Below, piece after piece: positions 52,620 through 61,237 of a stretch of DNA of 64,000 nucleotides. Under the pieces are notes generated by a model. It saw nothing but the letters and a program-made list of their open reading frames with translations, was not told the DNA's origin and ran no database searches. The position numbers and the translations under genes were made by a program. Position 1 is the first letter of the stretch. The number at the start of each line of letters is the position of its first letter. The DNA comes from Puniceicoccaceae bacterium (GTDB taxonomy: Bacteria; Verrucomicrobiota; Verrucomicrobiia; Opitutales; JAFGAQ01), in NCBI GenBank assembly GCA_028285755.1, contig JANQOQ010000006.1, positions 124,001 through 188,000 of the forward strand, in the 5' to 3' direction.

Positions 52620-54443
52620 ATGCATCTCAAGACATTCCTGATTCTCATTTGCTGTTCGTGCTTGCTGTCGGTAAGTACCTCGGCTCAACAAAATGCGGAC
52701 CCCATCGCAATCCCGGAGGTCGCCAAAGAAGACATCATCTGCTTTGCGCTCTACACGGTAAGTGATGGCACCCTTAAACTCACGGCTCAACTTTACCCCC
52801 TCGATAGCGAGGACTCTCGCACGGTCCGCCTGGAAATCAAAAAGAATGGTAAGTGGACCGAAGTCGCCACAACCGAAGTCATCGAAGCCGGTTTCACAGC
52901 TCCGTTCCGCGTAGAAAACTGGGATGACTCCAAAGCCTGCGAATACCGTGTTTTACATGGACCCAAAGCAACCTATGAAGGCATCATTCGCAAAAACCCG
53001 GTTGATAAGGAAGAAGTGATCGTAGCCGGTTTTACGGGTAACTCCATACGCCCGATCCACGGCGGGGATATCTCAAAACAGGATATTATCGAAAACATCA
53101 AACGAGTGGATGCGGACATGCTTTTCTTCTCAGGTGACCAGGTCTACCATCACACACGCCACTATGAAGCATGGTTGAAATTCGGTCGCGATTTCGGAGA
53201 AATTATTAAAGATCGTCCCACTATCTGCCTTCCGGATGACCACGATGCAGGCCAGCCCAACCTCTGGGGAGAAAGCGGCAAAGTATCGCTCCTGCAGGGG
53301 GCTTCAGACGGTGGCTACAAGCAGCCGGGCCCCTACGTGCAGGAAGTCGAGCGCGCCCAGACCAGCCATTTCCCGGATCCCGTCAACCCCGGTAACATTG
53401 GCCAGGGCATTGGTGTATGGTTTACCAATTTAAACTGGGGCGGTATTGATTTTGCCATTCTCGAAGATCGCAAATTTAAGACCGGCCCTGCGGGCAAAGT
53501 TCCTAAACAAGGGCCTCGTCCCGATCATATACTTAACCCCGATTACGATCCCGCAAGTGTCGATATTGAAGGCGCGGTATTACTCGGTGAGCGCCAGCTC
53601 AATTTCCTGGACAGCTGGGCACAGGATTGGAGCAACAGTGAGATGAAAATCGCACTCTCCGCCACAATCTTCTGTGGCGGCGCCCACATTCACGGCAGCG
53701 CGAGTGGCAGGCTACATGCGGATATGGACTCCAATGGCTGGCCGCAGTCCGGACGCAACCGTGCAATCAGCGCACTCCGCAAAGGCTTCGCCTTTCACTT
53801 CGCGGGGGACCAGCACCTGGCAACCATCTTTCAACACGGTATCGATGAACACCGGGACGGCATCTGGTCATTCTGTGTGCCTTCGATTGCCAATCTTTAC
53901 CTGCGCTGGTGGGAACCGCTCGAGCCAGGCCTGAATCGCGAGCCCGGAGCTCCCGATTACACGGGCGACCACCTCGACGGCTTCGACAACAAGGTCACCA
54001 ACTTCGCAGCCGCAAACCCCGAGAAAGAGCCCGCAGGCAATCTCCTGAATACCCGCTCCGCGGGCTTCGGTATCCTGCGCCTGAATACATCCACAAGGGA
54101 GATCACCATGGAGTGCTGGCCGCGAAATCAGGATATCACCGATCCCGCAACCCAGCAATATCCCGGCTGGCCGCGCACGATCACCCAATTCGATAACTAC
54201 AGCCCACCATCCTGGGAAACGCTCGGCAAGCTCACGTTCGATGTGGAAAACCCCGTAGTTCAACTGATCGATAACGACAGCGGAGAAATCCTCTATACAG
54301 TGCGCACCCTGGGTAAGTCATACACCCCCCCTGCACCTGAAGGAAAATCCTTCACTATTAAGGCAGGCAAAGACAGCCCCGACAGGATAGTAGCCAAGAA
54401 GGCTAAAGTAGGCGGCAAAGCTATAAAAGTAAGCCTGAACTAA
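52620..54443 (+). CDS. PhoD-like metallophosphatase, secreted
   Basis: A 607-residue exported protein with a Sec-type signal (LILICCSCLLSVSTSA). The N-terminal 110 residues form a beta domain; the phosphatase domain follows. Metal-binding motifs of the PhoD type are FFSGDQVYHH, ICLPDDHDAGQPN, NLNWGGIDFAILEDRKFK, LGERQLNFLDSWAQDW and HFAGDQHLATIF. PhoD enzymes are phosphodiester/phosphomonoesterases, usually Tat-exported; here no RR motif is present. A related enzyme on sulfated or phosphorylated polymers is possible. Its operon ends in a strong intrinsic terminator about 30 bases downstream. Confidence 0.87.
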   Translation: MHLKTFLILICCSCLLSVSTSAQQNADPIAIPEVAKEDIICFALYTVSDGTLKLTAQLYPLDSEDSRTVRLEIKKNGKWTEVATTEVIEAGFTAPFRVENWDDSKACEYRVLHGPKATYEGIIRKNPVDKEEVIVAGFTGNSIRPIHGGDISKQDIIENIKRVDADMLFFSGDQVYHHTRHYEAWLKFGRDFGEIIKDRPTICLPDDHDAGQPNLWGESGKVSLLQGASDGGYKQPGPYVQEVERAQTSHFPDPVNPGNIGQGIGVWFTNLNWGGIDFAILEDRKFKTGPAGKVPKQGPRPDHILNPDYDPASVDIEGAVLLGERQLNFLDSWAQDWSNSEMKIALSATIFCGGAHIHGSASGRLHADMDSNGWPQSGRNRAISALRKGFAFHFAGDQHLATIFQHGIDEHRDGIWSFCVPSIANLYLRWWEPLEPGLNREPGAPDYTGDHLDGFDNKVTNFAAANPEKEPAGNLLNTRSAGFGILRLNTSTREITMECWPRNQDITDPATQQYPGWPRTITQFDNYSPPSWETLGKLTFDVENPVVQLIDNDSGEILYTVRTLGKSYTPPAPEGKSFTIKAGKDSPDRIVAKKAKVGGKAIKVSLN

Positions 54444-54473
54444 AAATTACACAGTCATTTTGTAAGCATAGTA

Positions 54474-54501
54474 GAGCAGGGCAATATCCCTGCTCTTTTT
54501 T
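54474..54501 (+). terminator. strong rho-independent terminator
   Basis: A perfect 8-base stem GAGCAGGG (54474-54481) and CCCTGCTC (54488-54495) with a CAATAT loop is followed by six T (54496-54501) and ATT. It lies 31 bases after the PhoD-like stop codon and closes the 44.4-54.4 kb plus-strand run. It is the clearest intrinsic terminator in the window. Confidence 0.92.
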
Positions 54502-54692
54502 ATTATAGCTCCAAGATTAAAATGGAATATCGACGGTAAATTGTGGTAGCCGAAAAGAATCCGCCTTAGATAATCATGCTCAAATTTAGGGGATGGAAGC
54601 AGAGCATACGACTTTACACTAAACTAACCTTTATTGAGCGCATAGTACTTCTAAAATTAAGAAACCTACTTTTTAAAAAAATCTGTCTTCCC

Positions 54693-57600
54693 ATGAAAAA
54701 AATCGCTTTTATTGCCATCTCTCTTTTTTCAATAAATCTGCTCTTCGGTTCTCTGGAGGAGGTATTAGAAAATTTTGAAGCTCCGCATAGTGATTATAGC
54801 ACGATACCCTTTTGGGTTTGGAACGATGCGGTAACCCGTGATAAAATCGATAGAGATCTTAAGTCATTTCATGAACGGGGCATGTATGGGGCATTTGTCC
54901 ACCCAAGGCCCGGCATAATCAGTGCATACTTGATGGACGAATGGTTCGAAATGTGGGAGTATGCCTATGAAAAAGCGGAAGCACTCGGCATGAAGCTCTG
55001 GATCTATGATGAAAACTCATTCCCCAGCGGATTTGCGGGGGGGCACATGGCCAGTGAAATGCCTGAATCCGTAAGCACACCCACCGCACTGACGATCACT
55101 GATCTCGGCACGGGCGAGGGAATCGATACGTCCGAATTTGAAATTCTGGTCCGATCCTCAACGAGCAATACGGTAATTTCCGAAGATTCCCTTCCCAACG
55201 AAAATGAAGGAACACTCTATGGATTTACAGCCCACATACAAACTACCAATGGCTGGTATGGGGGAAGCCGCTACACAGACCTGCTTATACCGGGAGTTAC
55301 CGAAAAATTCATAGAGGTGACGATGCGCGGCTATGAGGAAATATTGGGCGATGAGCTCGGTAATGGCATACCCGGTGTATTCACAGACGAGCCGAACATC
55401 CGCCCCTATGGCGCAAACGATGGCATCCGCATAACCCCTTCGCTCTGGGAGGATTTCAAGAATCGCTGGGACTATGACCTCAAGCCCCATTTACCAAGTC
55501 TTTTTTACGAAACGGGTGATTGGAAGCGCGTGCGCCATAATTACTACGGGCTTTTGCTCGAGCTCTTTATCGAGCGATGGTCTAAACCCTGGTATGAATA
55601 CACTGAGAAAAAAGGGCTGAAGTGGACAGGGCACTACTGGGAGCATGGTTGGCCAAACCCCACACACGGAGGCGATAATATGGCCATGTATGCCTGGCAT
55701 CAGGTGCCCGGTATCGATATGCTCTTTAATAATCGTGAGCATCGCCCAGACCAGTTTGGTAATGTTCGGGCGGTTAAAGAGTTAAGCAGTGTTGCCAATC
55801 AATTGAATTTGAAACGCACCTTAAGTGAAACCCACGGCGGCTCAGGATGGGATCTGGATTTTGCAGATATGAAACGTCTTAACGACTGGCAAATGACCCT
55901 GGGCGTAAATCTGGTAAATCAACATTTAACCTTTATGACGCTGAAGGGCAGGCGAAAAGGCGATTTTCCTCCCAGCTTTTCCTACCACGCACCTTATTGG
56001 GATGACTACAAGGTATTAGCTGAATATCTACACCGTGTATCCTACGTGCTATCGCAGGGTAAACAAATCAATCACACCCTGCTACTCGAGCCGACATCAA
56101 CGACCTGGATGTATTACACTCCGAAACGTGACAGTGCTCACCTTGCCGGTGTGGAAAAGAGCTTCAGGCAATTGCTGGATCATATGGAGTCGCTGCAGAT
56201 TGAATACGACCTGGCTTCCGAAAATATCATGAAAGATCATGGCTCGGTAGATGGAGATAGATGGATCATCGGCCATCGGGAGTACGACACCGTAATTTTG
56301 CCACAATTCACAGAAAACCTCGAGCAATCCACTGCAGGTCAACTGATACAATACCTGAAGGGGGGAGGGCGCTTGATCCTCGTCGGCGAAGCACCTCATC
56401 TTGTAGATGGCAAACCTTCGACAACGTTAAGCACCGCACTTGATCAATACGCGAATCAAATCACTCAGCTCACGGGTGTTCGAAATCCATTGCGAGCGCA
56501 TGTCATTGCAAACGCAGGGCTGGGATCTCCGGGATTTACTCCGGTCAATCCCCTAGATTACGGCGGGCAAGTACACCACATGCGCCGGCAATTGGATGCC
56601 GATTCGCAGATCTATTTCTGGAGTAACTTCAGTGAAACCGAAACGGCTCAGGTAGAGTTTTTATCCACCGGAAAGTATGTGCTTAAGCTCAATCCCAAAA
56701 CGGGTAATATCTATCAAGTGGATGCACCTATCGAAGGCGATGAAGTAAGAATTTCCTTTCAGTTACCACCTGCTGGCAGCTATCTATGCCTGATCACAAA
56801 TACGAAACCCGGTTCAGATAGTTATAAACCCATAAAGACCCCAAAAACCACAGTAAATGCGTCGTGGGTTGAGCTCCCCGGAAAATCCAAGATTATGCCT
56901 TCGGATAAAAATACTTTGGTGATCGATTACTTAGATATCGAGATCGACTCTACTGAGTCCGAAGGAGTATATTTTGCGGATGCCGGGAGCCAGGCTTATC
57001 GCGAAAACGGACTCGAATCCTATGGGCGTTTTGGCTACAACCCTTGGTCCGTAGCGGTCCAATACAAAACGAATATTCTGGACATGGCCGAAATTTTTGG
57101 ACCGGACTCAGGCTATACAGCAGATTATCCTATTTATGTAGACGAAGGTTTTAGTCCCCAGAATATCGAGGCAGTCGTCGAATATGCCCATCTCTATGAA
57201 ATCAGACTCAATGGAGAGTTGCTTGAGCCTCAAGCAGACAAATGGTGGTTGGATGAGGATTTTGAGATTATTGATTTGGGAGATAGGCTCAAGCCCGGTA
57301 AAAATCTACTTTCTCTCTCCCTACAGCCTATGCACATTCATGCGGAAGTGGAGCCCGTTTTCATCCGTGGAGATTTTGCGGTAAAATCCATGAATCAAGG
57401 CTTTAAGATTAGTGCACCTAAGCCTCTCAGTTTCGGAGCCTGGAGTAATCAGGGCATGCCGCTGTATTCGGGTAGTGTTCGCTATGAGCGAGAATTGCAG
57501 GCGAAGGCTGACTCCCGCTATAAAGTCAAACTGGGTGAATGGTATGGCACAGTCGCGCGTGTTCTAGTGAATAATGAGCAGGTAGGGCATATTTTTGGCC

Positions 57601-57833
57601 CCTACGAAAGCATTGAAATCACCCAATCGCTCAACGACGGATCCAACCGTGTAACTGTTGAGGTGGTGGGTTCATTGCAGAATGTGCTGGGACCCCATCA
57701 CCGAGATTTCGAACTTGGTCTGGTAACCCCCTGGAGTTGGATGATCGGCCCGGGTGAACAGCCCGGCGGCGACGAGTACCATGTCTACGAATATGGACTC
57801 TTCGAAGAATTTAAAATTCTGGAATCCCAATAA
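54693..57833 (+). CDS. large secreted glycosidase, GH106-like (alpha-L-rhamnosidase-type)
   Basis: About 1046 residues from the ATG at 54693, which starts a signal peptide (MKKIAFIAISLFSINLLFGS); the earlier ATG at 54576 precedes basic non-signal sequence. The N-terminal barrel shows PFWVWNDAVTRDKIDRDLKSFHERGMYGAFVHPRPG, KLWIYDENSFPSGFAGG, IPGVFTDEPNIRPYG (candidate acid Glu), KWTGHYWEHGWPNPTHGGDN and LSETHGGSGWDLDFADMK. The C-terminal beta domains include RYERELQAKADSRYKVKLGEWYGTVARVLVNNEQVGHIFGPYESIEI, a galactose-binding-like fold. This architecture matches GH106-like enzymes cleaving terminal deoxysugars. The family call is by motif memory, so substrate assignment is tentative. Confidence 0.75.
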   Translation: MKKIAFIAISLFSINLLFGSLEEVLENFEAPHSDYSTIPFWVWNDAVTRDKIDRDLKSFHERGMYGAFVHPRPGIISAYLMDEWFEMWEYAYEKAEALGMKLWIYDENSFPSGFAGGHMASEMPESVSTPTALTITDLGTGEGIDTSEFEILVRSSTSNTVISEDSLPNENEGTLYGFTAHIQTTNGWYGGSRYTDLLIPGVTEKFIEVTMRGYEEILGDELGNGIPGVFTDEPNIRPYGANDGIRITPSLWEDFKNRWDYDLKPHLPSLFYETGDWKRVRHNYYGLLLELFIERWSKPWYEYTEKKGLKWTGHYWEHGWPNPTHGGDNMAMYAWHQVPGIDMLFNNREHRPDQFGNVRAVKELSSVANQLNLKRTLSETHGGSGWDLDFADMKRLNDWQMTLGVNLVNQHLTFMTLKGRRKGDFPPSFSYHAPYWDDYKVLAEYLHRVSYVLSQGKQINHTLLLEPTSTTWMYYTPKRDSAHLAGVEKSFRQLLDHMESLQIEYDLASENIMKDHGSVDGDRWIIGHREYDTVILPQFTENLEQSTAGQLIQYLKGGGRLILVGEAPHLVDGKPSTTLSTALDQYANQITQLTGVRNPLRAHVIANAGLGSPGFTPVNPLDYGGQVHHMRRQLDADSQIYFWSNFSETETAQVEFLSTGKYVLKLNPKTGNIYQVDAPIEGDEVRISFQLPPAGSYLCLITNTKPGSDSYKPIKTPKTTVNASWVELPGKSKIMPSDKNTLVIDYLDIEIDSTESEGVYFADAGSQAYRENGLESYGRFGYNPWSVAVQYKTNILDMAEIFGPDSGYTADYPIYVDEGFSPQNIEAVVEYAHLYEIRLNGELLEPQADKWWLDEDFEIIDLGDRLKPGKNLLSLSLQPMHIHAEVEPVFIRGDFAVKSMNQGFKISAPKPLSFGAWSNQGMPLYSGSVRYERELQAKADSRYKVKLGEWYGTVARVLVNNEQVGHIFGPYESIEITQSLNDGSNRVTVEVVGSLQNVLGPHHRDFELGLVTPWSWMIGPGEQPGGDEYHVYEYGLFEEFKILESQ

Positions 57834-57868
57834 CCCAACTGTAAATCAGGTAAAAATGGTTTAATCAA

Positions 57869-58075
57869 TCAGTTACCTTTTTGGTTGCGGCCCAATATTG
57901 CCGCTACCAGCAGGCCGAGCCCTACACCGCCTATAATACATCCAACAAAGGCAAAAACAGACGTGTAGCCAAAAACCGAGACCGGGAAAAAAAAGAATCC
58001 ACTACCTAGCCCCAATAAGACCCCTCCACCAATAGCATAATTACTTTTATCGTCATTACTTTTTTTATCGCTCAT
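57869..58075 (-). CDS. small two-helix membrane protein
   Basis: A 68-residue protein from the ATG at 58075 (MSDKKSNDDKSNYAIGGG), chosen over the upstream ATG at 58102 because an AGGAG Shine-Dalgarno sits about 8 bases upstream of 58075. After a charged, hydrophilic N-terminus come two glycine-rich hydrophobic helices (IGGGVLLGLGSGFFFFPVSVF and VFAFVGCIIGGVGLGLLVAAIL) and a short basic tail. No family recognised. It is isolated, and its stop is 35 bases from the convergent stop of the GH106-like gene. Confidence 0.7.
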   Translation of the reverse strand: MSDKKSNDDKSNYAIGGGVLLGLGSGFFFFPVSVFGYTSVFAFVGCIIGGVGLGLLVAAILGRNQKGN

Positions 58076-58305
58076 AATCGTTACTCCTAAGGTTAAAGTC
58101 ATAACATTCTATTGTATACCTGATATGAATCAAGATTAACTTTAGGTCTAAAAAATACATACCTATCTTAACAATGTAGCGCTTTGAGTTCCAGGGGCAT
58201 TGGATGCAGCTTTCAACCTTTGATTAGAATTGCAAAACTAACTGCAGCCTTAGCGAATGAAGACGTGCTAATAATTCTCATTAACTTTTAAAATAATCTG
58301 ACGAA

Positions 58306-58333
58306 TAGACATAGATTGGCCTATTTATGTCTA
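58306..58333 (+). promoter_or_regulatory. inverted repeat enclosing the histidine-kinase start codon
   Basis: Perfect 8-base arms TAGACATA (58306-58313) and TATGTCTA (58326-58333) with a 12-base loop. The ATG of the kinase gene is 58327-58329, inside the downstream arm, so in the mRNA the start codon would be paired in the stem. As DNA it could equally be an operator. The 224-base gap upstream (58103-58326) shows no other clear signal. Confidence 0.5.
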
Positions 58334-60312
58334 TACTCAAAACAGAGTGGTTTTCGCCACGTCTGAGCTTTCTCATACTATGTAAACTAATGGGCTCAAT
58401 ATTTTGTAGCATTGAAGGCCGCGAAATCAGTGATTCCATAGCCATATTTGAAAAGCAGCTTGAGCAGAATAATTCTCCCCAGGAACGGGTTGATCTGTTG
58501 AATCACTTGGCCTGGCACAATATTTTTGAGGATCCATCGAAGTGCAAAGGCTATCTGGATGAAGCTCTGGAACTGGCCAAAGAGCATCACTACCGTAAGG
58601 GAGAGGCGTCCACCCATGATATTTGGGGTACGATCCTCCGCATGACGGGGGTATACGAAGAGTCGCTCCGCTATCACCTCAAAAGTCTGAAAATCAGTGA
58701 GGAGATCAACTGGGAAATGGGGATCGGTATCACGTACACCAATATTGGAATCGTTTATGCGGAAAGCGGGCAAGATGAGCAAGCTTTGGAGTTCCTGTTG
58801 AAAGCACTTCCCTACAAAAAACGATCAGGCGACTCGACAGGTGTCTTTCTGGCTTACGGAGATATTATCAATATCTATCTTAAATTGGATGAACTGGACA
58901 GCGCACTGGAGTATAACCAACTCTTGCTGGATTATAAGAAATCCCAGAATACTCCGGGGGAATACGCGACCGCTTACTACAATTTTGCCTCTATTCATGC
59001 AAAGCTCGGTGAAGATCAGCGTGCCACGGAGTACCTGGATCTCGCGGAAGAACAGCTGGCTATCTTGAGTAATAAGTGGGTGGAGATTCAGATAAACAAA
59101 TTGCGCGGTGAAATTTTGGCAAAGCAAGGCAGGCACGATGATGCATTAAAAAAAATAAATCGTGCTTACATCATCGCGGATAAGTATCACATGGTAGATG
59201 TTCGTGGCAAGACCGCAGGCATTCTCAGTGATCTCTACGCACACACAGGCGATCTTCAAAAGGCTTATGAATTTCAGAACATTCAAAATGAGCTGCTGGT
59301 TAAAAGCTTCAGCTCAAACGCGCATACCAAGACTGCATTGCTCACCGCACGATACGACATGCAGAAGGAGCAAATGCTACTGGAAAGCCGTTATCAGTAT
59401 AGAATGGCGATTGTATTCATTGCCATAGCTGTCCTACTGATGATGCTATGTGTAGCCATCGCCTTTGCCTTCATCTTCAATCGAAAAAAGGAGAAGCTCC
59501 GCGTGGCCTATGCAGAGATCGAACAGCAAAATCAGTTGATCGAAACCCAAAAACTTGAGCTCGTTGAGTCCAATGCGGCCAAGGACAAGGTATTCTCAAT
59601 CATAGCACATGATCTGCGCAGCCCTCTGGCAAGCCTGAGCTCGTTACTGGAGCTCTATAATCGGGATTACATCGGTATCGAAGAGCTGCGGGAGATGATG
59701 GATGACTTGTCCCACAATGTAAATTCAGTCAATGAAACCCTTTCCCAGCTGCTGCATTGGGCCAAGAATCAATTACAGGGTATTAAAAGCTCACCCCGCG
59801 AAGTCCGGCTCTATGACATTGTTCAAGAGAAAATGGAGCTATTTGAAACCGCAGCCAAAAATAAGGATATAATTATTCGGAGCACAGTTAGTCCCGACCA
59901 CCAGGTTTTTGTGGATGAAGATCAAATCAAACTGGTCGTACATAACTTCATCAACAATGCCCTCAAATTTACACCGGAAGGCGGCAAAATCATCCTGAGC
60001 TCCGCAATCAGCACAGGTGAAAAGACTATTGAGTTATCCGTCGAGGATACCGGGGTAGGGCTCAGCGAAACTCAAATCAATCAGTTATTTAAATTATCTT
60101 CTTTGGGTTCAACATTCGGAACCAACGGAGAAAAGGGAACGGGCCTCGGCTTGATGCTCTGCAAGGAAATGATCGAGAGCAACCACGGTGAGCTGCTCAT
60201 TGAAAGCACTCCCGGAAAAGGCAGTCGCTTCAGCGTGCGCTTACCCGTCGCCATTGCTGAAATCGATAGCTCTGAACTCAGCGAGTCGCCTGTATTAGCC
60301 GAAAGCGCGTAG
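58327..60312 (+). CDS. TPR-domain sensor histidine kinase
   Basis: A 661-residue protein. A hydrophobic N-terminus (LSFLILCKLMGSIFCSIEG) probably exports the sensor region. Residues about 40-320 are tetratricopeptide repeats (YHLKSLKISEEINWEMGIGITYTNIGIVYAESGQDEQALEFLLKALPY). A transmembrane helix lies at about 357-384 (MAIVFIAIAVLLMMLCVAIAFAFIF), followed by a coiled coil. HisKA is FSIIAHDLRSPLASLSSLLELY with the phospho-acceptor His428. The ATPase has an N box NFINNALKFTPEGG, G1 VEDTGVGLSE and G2 GTGLGLMLCKEM. No response regulator is adjacent, so it is an orphan kinase here. This layout is common in Bacteroidetes and also found in Verrucomicrobia. Confidence 0.93.
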   Translation: MSILKTEWFSPRLSFLILCKLMGSIFCSIEGREISDSIAIFEKQLEQNNSPQERVDLLNHLAWHNIFEDPSKCKGYLDEALELAKEHHYRKGEASTHDIWGTILRMTGVYEESLRYHLKSLKISEEINWEMGIGITYTNIGIVYAESGQDEQALEFLLKALPYKKRSGDSTGVFLAYGDIINIYLKLDELDSALEYNQLLLDYKKSQNTPGEYATAYYNFASIHAKLGEDQRATEYLDLAEEQLAILSNKWVEIQINKLRGEILAKQGRHDDALKKINRAYIIADKYHMVDVRGKTAGILSDLYAHTGDLQKAYEFQNIQNELLVKSFSSNAHTKTALLTARYDMQKEQMLLESRYQYRMAIVFIAIAVLLMMLCVAIAFAFIFNRKKEKLRVAYAEIEQQNQLIETQKLELVESNAAKDKVFSIIAHDLRSPLASLSSLLELYNRDYIGIEELREMMDDLSHNVNSVNETLSQLLHWAKNQLQGIKSSPREVRLYDIVQEKMELFETAAKNKDIIIRSTVSPDHQVFVDEDQIKLVVHNFINNALKFTPEGGKIILSSAISTGEKTIELSVEDTGVGLSETQINQLFKLSSLGSTFGTNGEKGTGLGLMLCKEMIESNHGELLIESTPGKGSRFSVRLPVAIAEIDSSELSESPVLAESA

Positions 60313-60359
60313 GAGCGAAATAGCGGGGTGTATCCATACACCTGAGCTCTCAGTTGAGA

Positions 60360-60821
60360 CTAAATATTCTCCCAGGCGCGGTCAGCCACCGGATCCCGGC
60401 CTTCATCATATTCAATATGATCCACGATCGTCTCGATTCGTTTCCCTGCAAATATGGGATCGCTGATCCGCTCCGCAAGCACTTCAGCACGTTCATCCCG
60501 CCAGCCGAGTTTTAAAATAAAACGGTTCCAGACATGACACTCCTCATCCGTCCGGGGAGTTCCCTGCGCGTGGACCCACTTGAGCACTTCTTCATCATTG
60601 TCCACCGTGAGGGCCTGCTCCCGAACATCCGCATAATCGATACCCAGGAAGCGGCAACAACGGCCATCCAGCGTGTAAAACTCCTTATCTCCAAGCTTCT
60701 CAACATAATCGGCTGGAAGCTTTCCAGCGGCATGAAGCCTTATTTTATCCAGCATACGGCCAAAGTGGACAAGGCGACCTACTTTGGAGTATACACTTCG
60801 TAATCCAGGAACTTGCGGCAT
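60360..60821 (-). CDS. DUF5069-family protein
   Basis: A 153-residue soluble protein. The pattern LRSVYSKVGRLVHFGRMLDKIRLHAAGKLPADYVEKLG, then LDGRCCRFLGIDYADVREQALTVDNDEEVLKWV matches DUF5069, a family of about 150 residues widespread in Verrucomicrobia and Cyanobacteria with no assigned activity. No signal or membrane segment. It converges on the histidine kinase gene; between the stops (60313-60359) are two small hairpins without a U tract. Confidence 0.82.
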   Translation of the reverse strand: MPQVPGLRSVYSKVGRLVHFGRMLDKIRLHAAGKLPADYVEKLGDKEFYTLDGRCCRFLGIDYADVREQALTVDNDEEVLKWVHAQGTPRTDEECHVWNRFILKLGWRDERAEVLAERISDPIFAGKRIETIVDHIEYDEGRDPVADRAWENI

Positions 60822-60924
60822 AGTAAAACAGTTTTGGGCTAATAGAATCTCTTGTGAGTAGCTGCCTATCGTAAAAGTCCGTCTCTCGTCGTCGCAACCT
60901 CTTTATACCTTTCAGAAAAATCTA

Positions 60925-61237
60925 CTAGCTTATCGGGGCTGGGGGATAAAGTGATTGTTGATTGAGGCTGGCGTTATCTGTTTTTTCTTGCACCCAGAAT
61001 TTAAGGCCAGAGTTTTGGTATCCAAAAGTACTATCGCGAGCAAAACCAGTCTCTCCTGCAGGCAGTAATTTTACACCTTCCTGGACGTAATGGATGTCAT
61101 TGAGGGTGAAGCGGCCGCCCTCAAGTAAAGGCAGGAGGAGCGATAATTATAGCGTCAATAGGCTCTTCCATACTTTCTTCCAGGGCATCTACTTCAGCAG
61201 GATAATGACCACGCAAGGTTGAGTCTATTCGACTTTT
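60925..61237 (-). pseudogene. remnant of a four-carbon acid sugar kinase (OtnK/DUF1537-type)
   Basis: Minus-strand reading from 61237 gives KSRIDSTLRGHYPAEVDALEE and continues to IIIAPPAF in one frame, ending in a TGA at 61121-61123. The next frame carries on exactly at the family position with LEGGRFTLNDIHYVQEG, then KLLPAGETGFARDSTFGYQNSGLKFWVQEKT and a TAG at 60925-60927. Removing one base around 61125-61129 restores a continuous segment matching the N-terminal domain of four-carbon acid sugar kinases (STLRGH, APxxxEGGR, PAxETxFARD, FGYxxSxL, EKT). It covers only about 100 of roughly 430 residues, lacks both ends, and its start runs a few codons into the coding end of the FG-GAP gene. A third frame (to 60868, DKLVDFSERYKEVA) may be further debris. 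It accounts for most of the gap 60822-61224. Confidence 0.82.

Noticed and set aside
60327-60353. Two short hairpins (GGTGTA/TACACC and CTGAG/CTCAG) between convergent genes
   Set aside because: Considered as a bidirectional terminator, but no U tract follows on either strand and the stems are only 5-6 base pairs.
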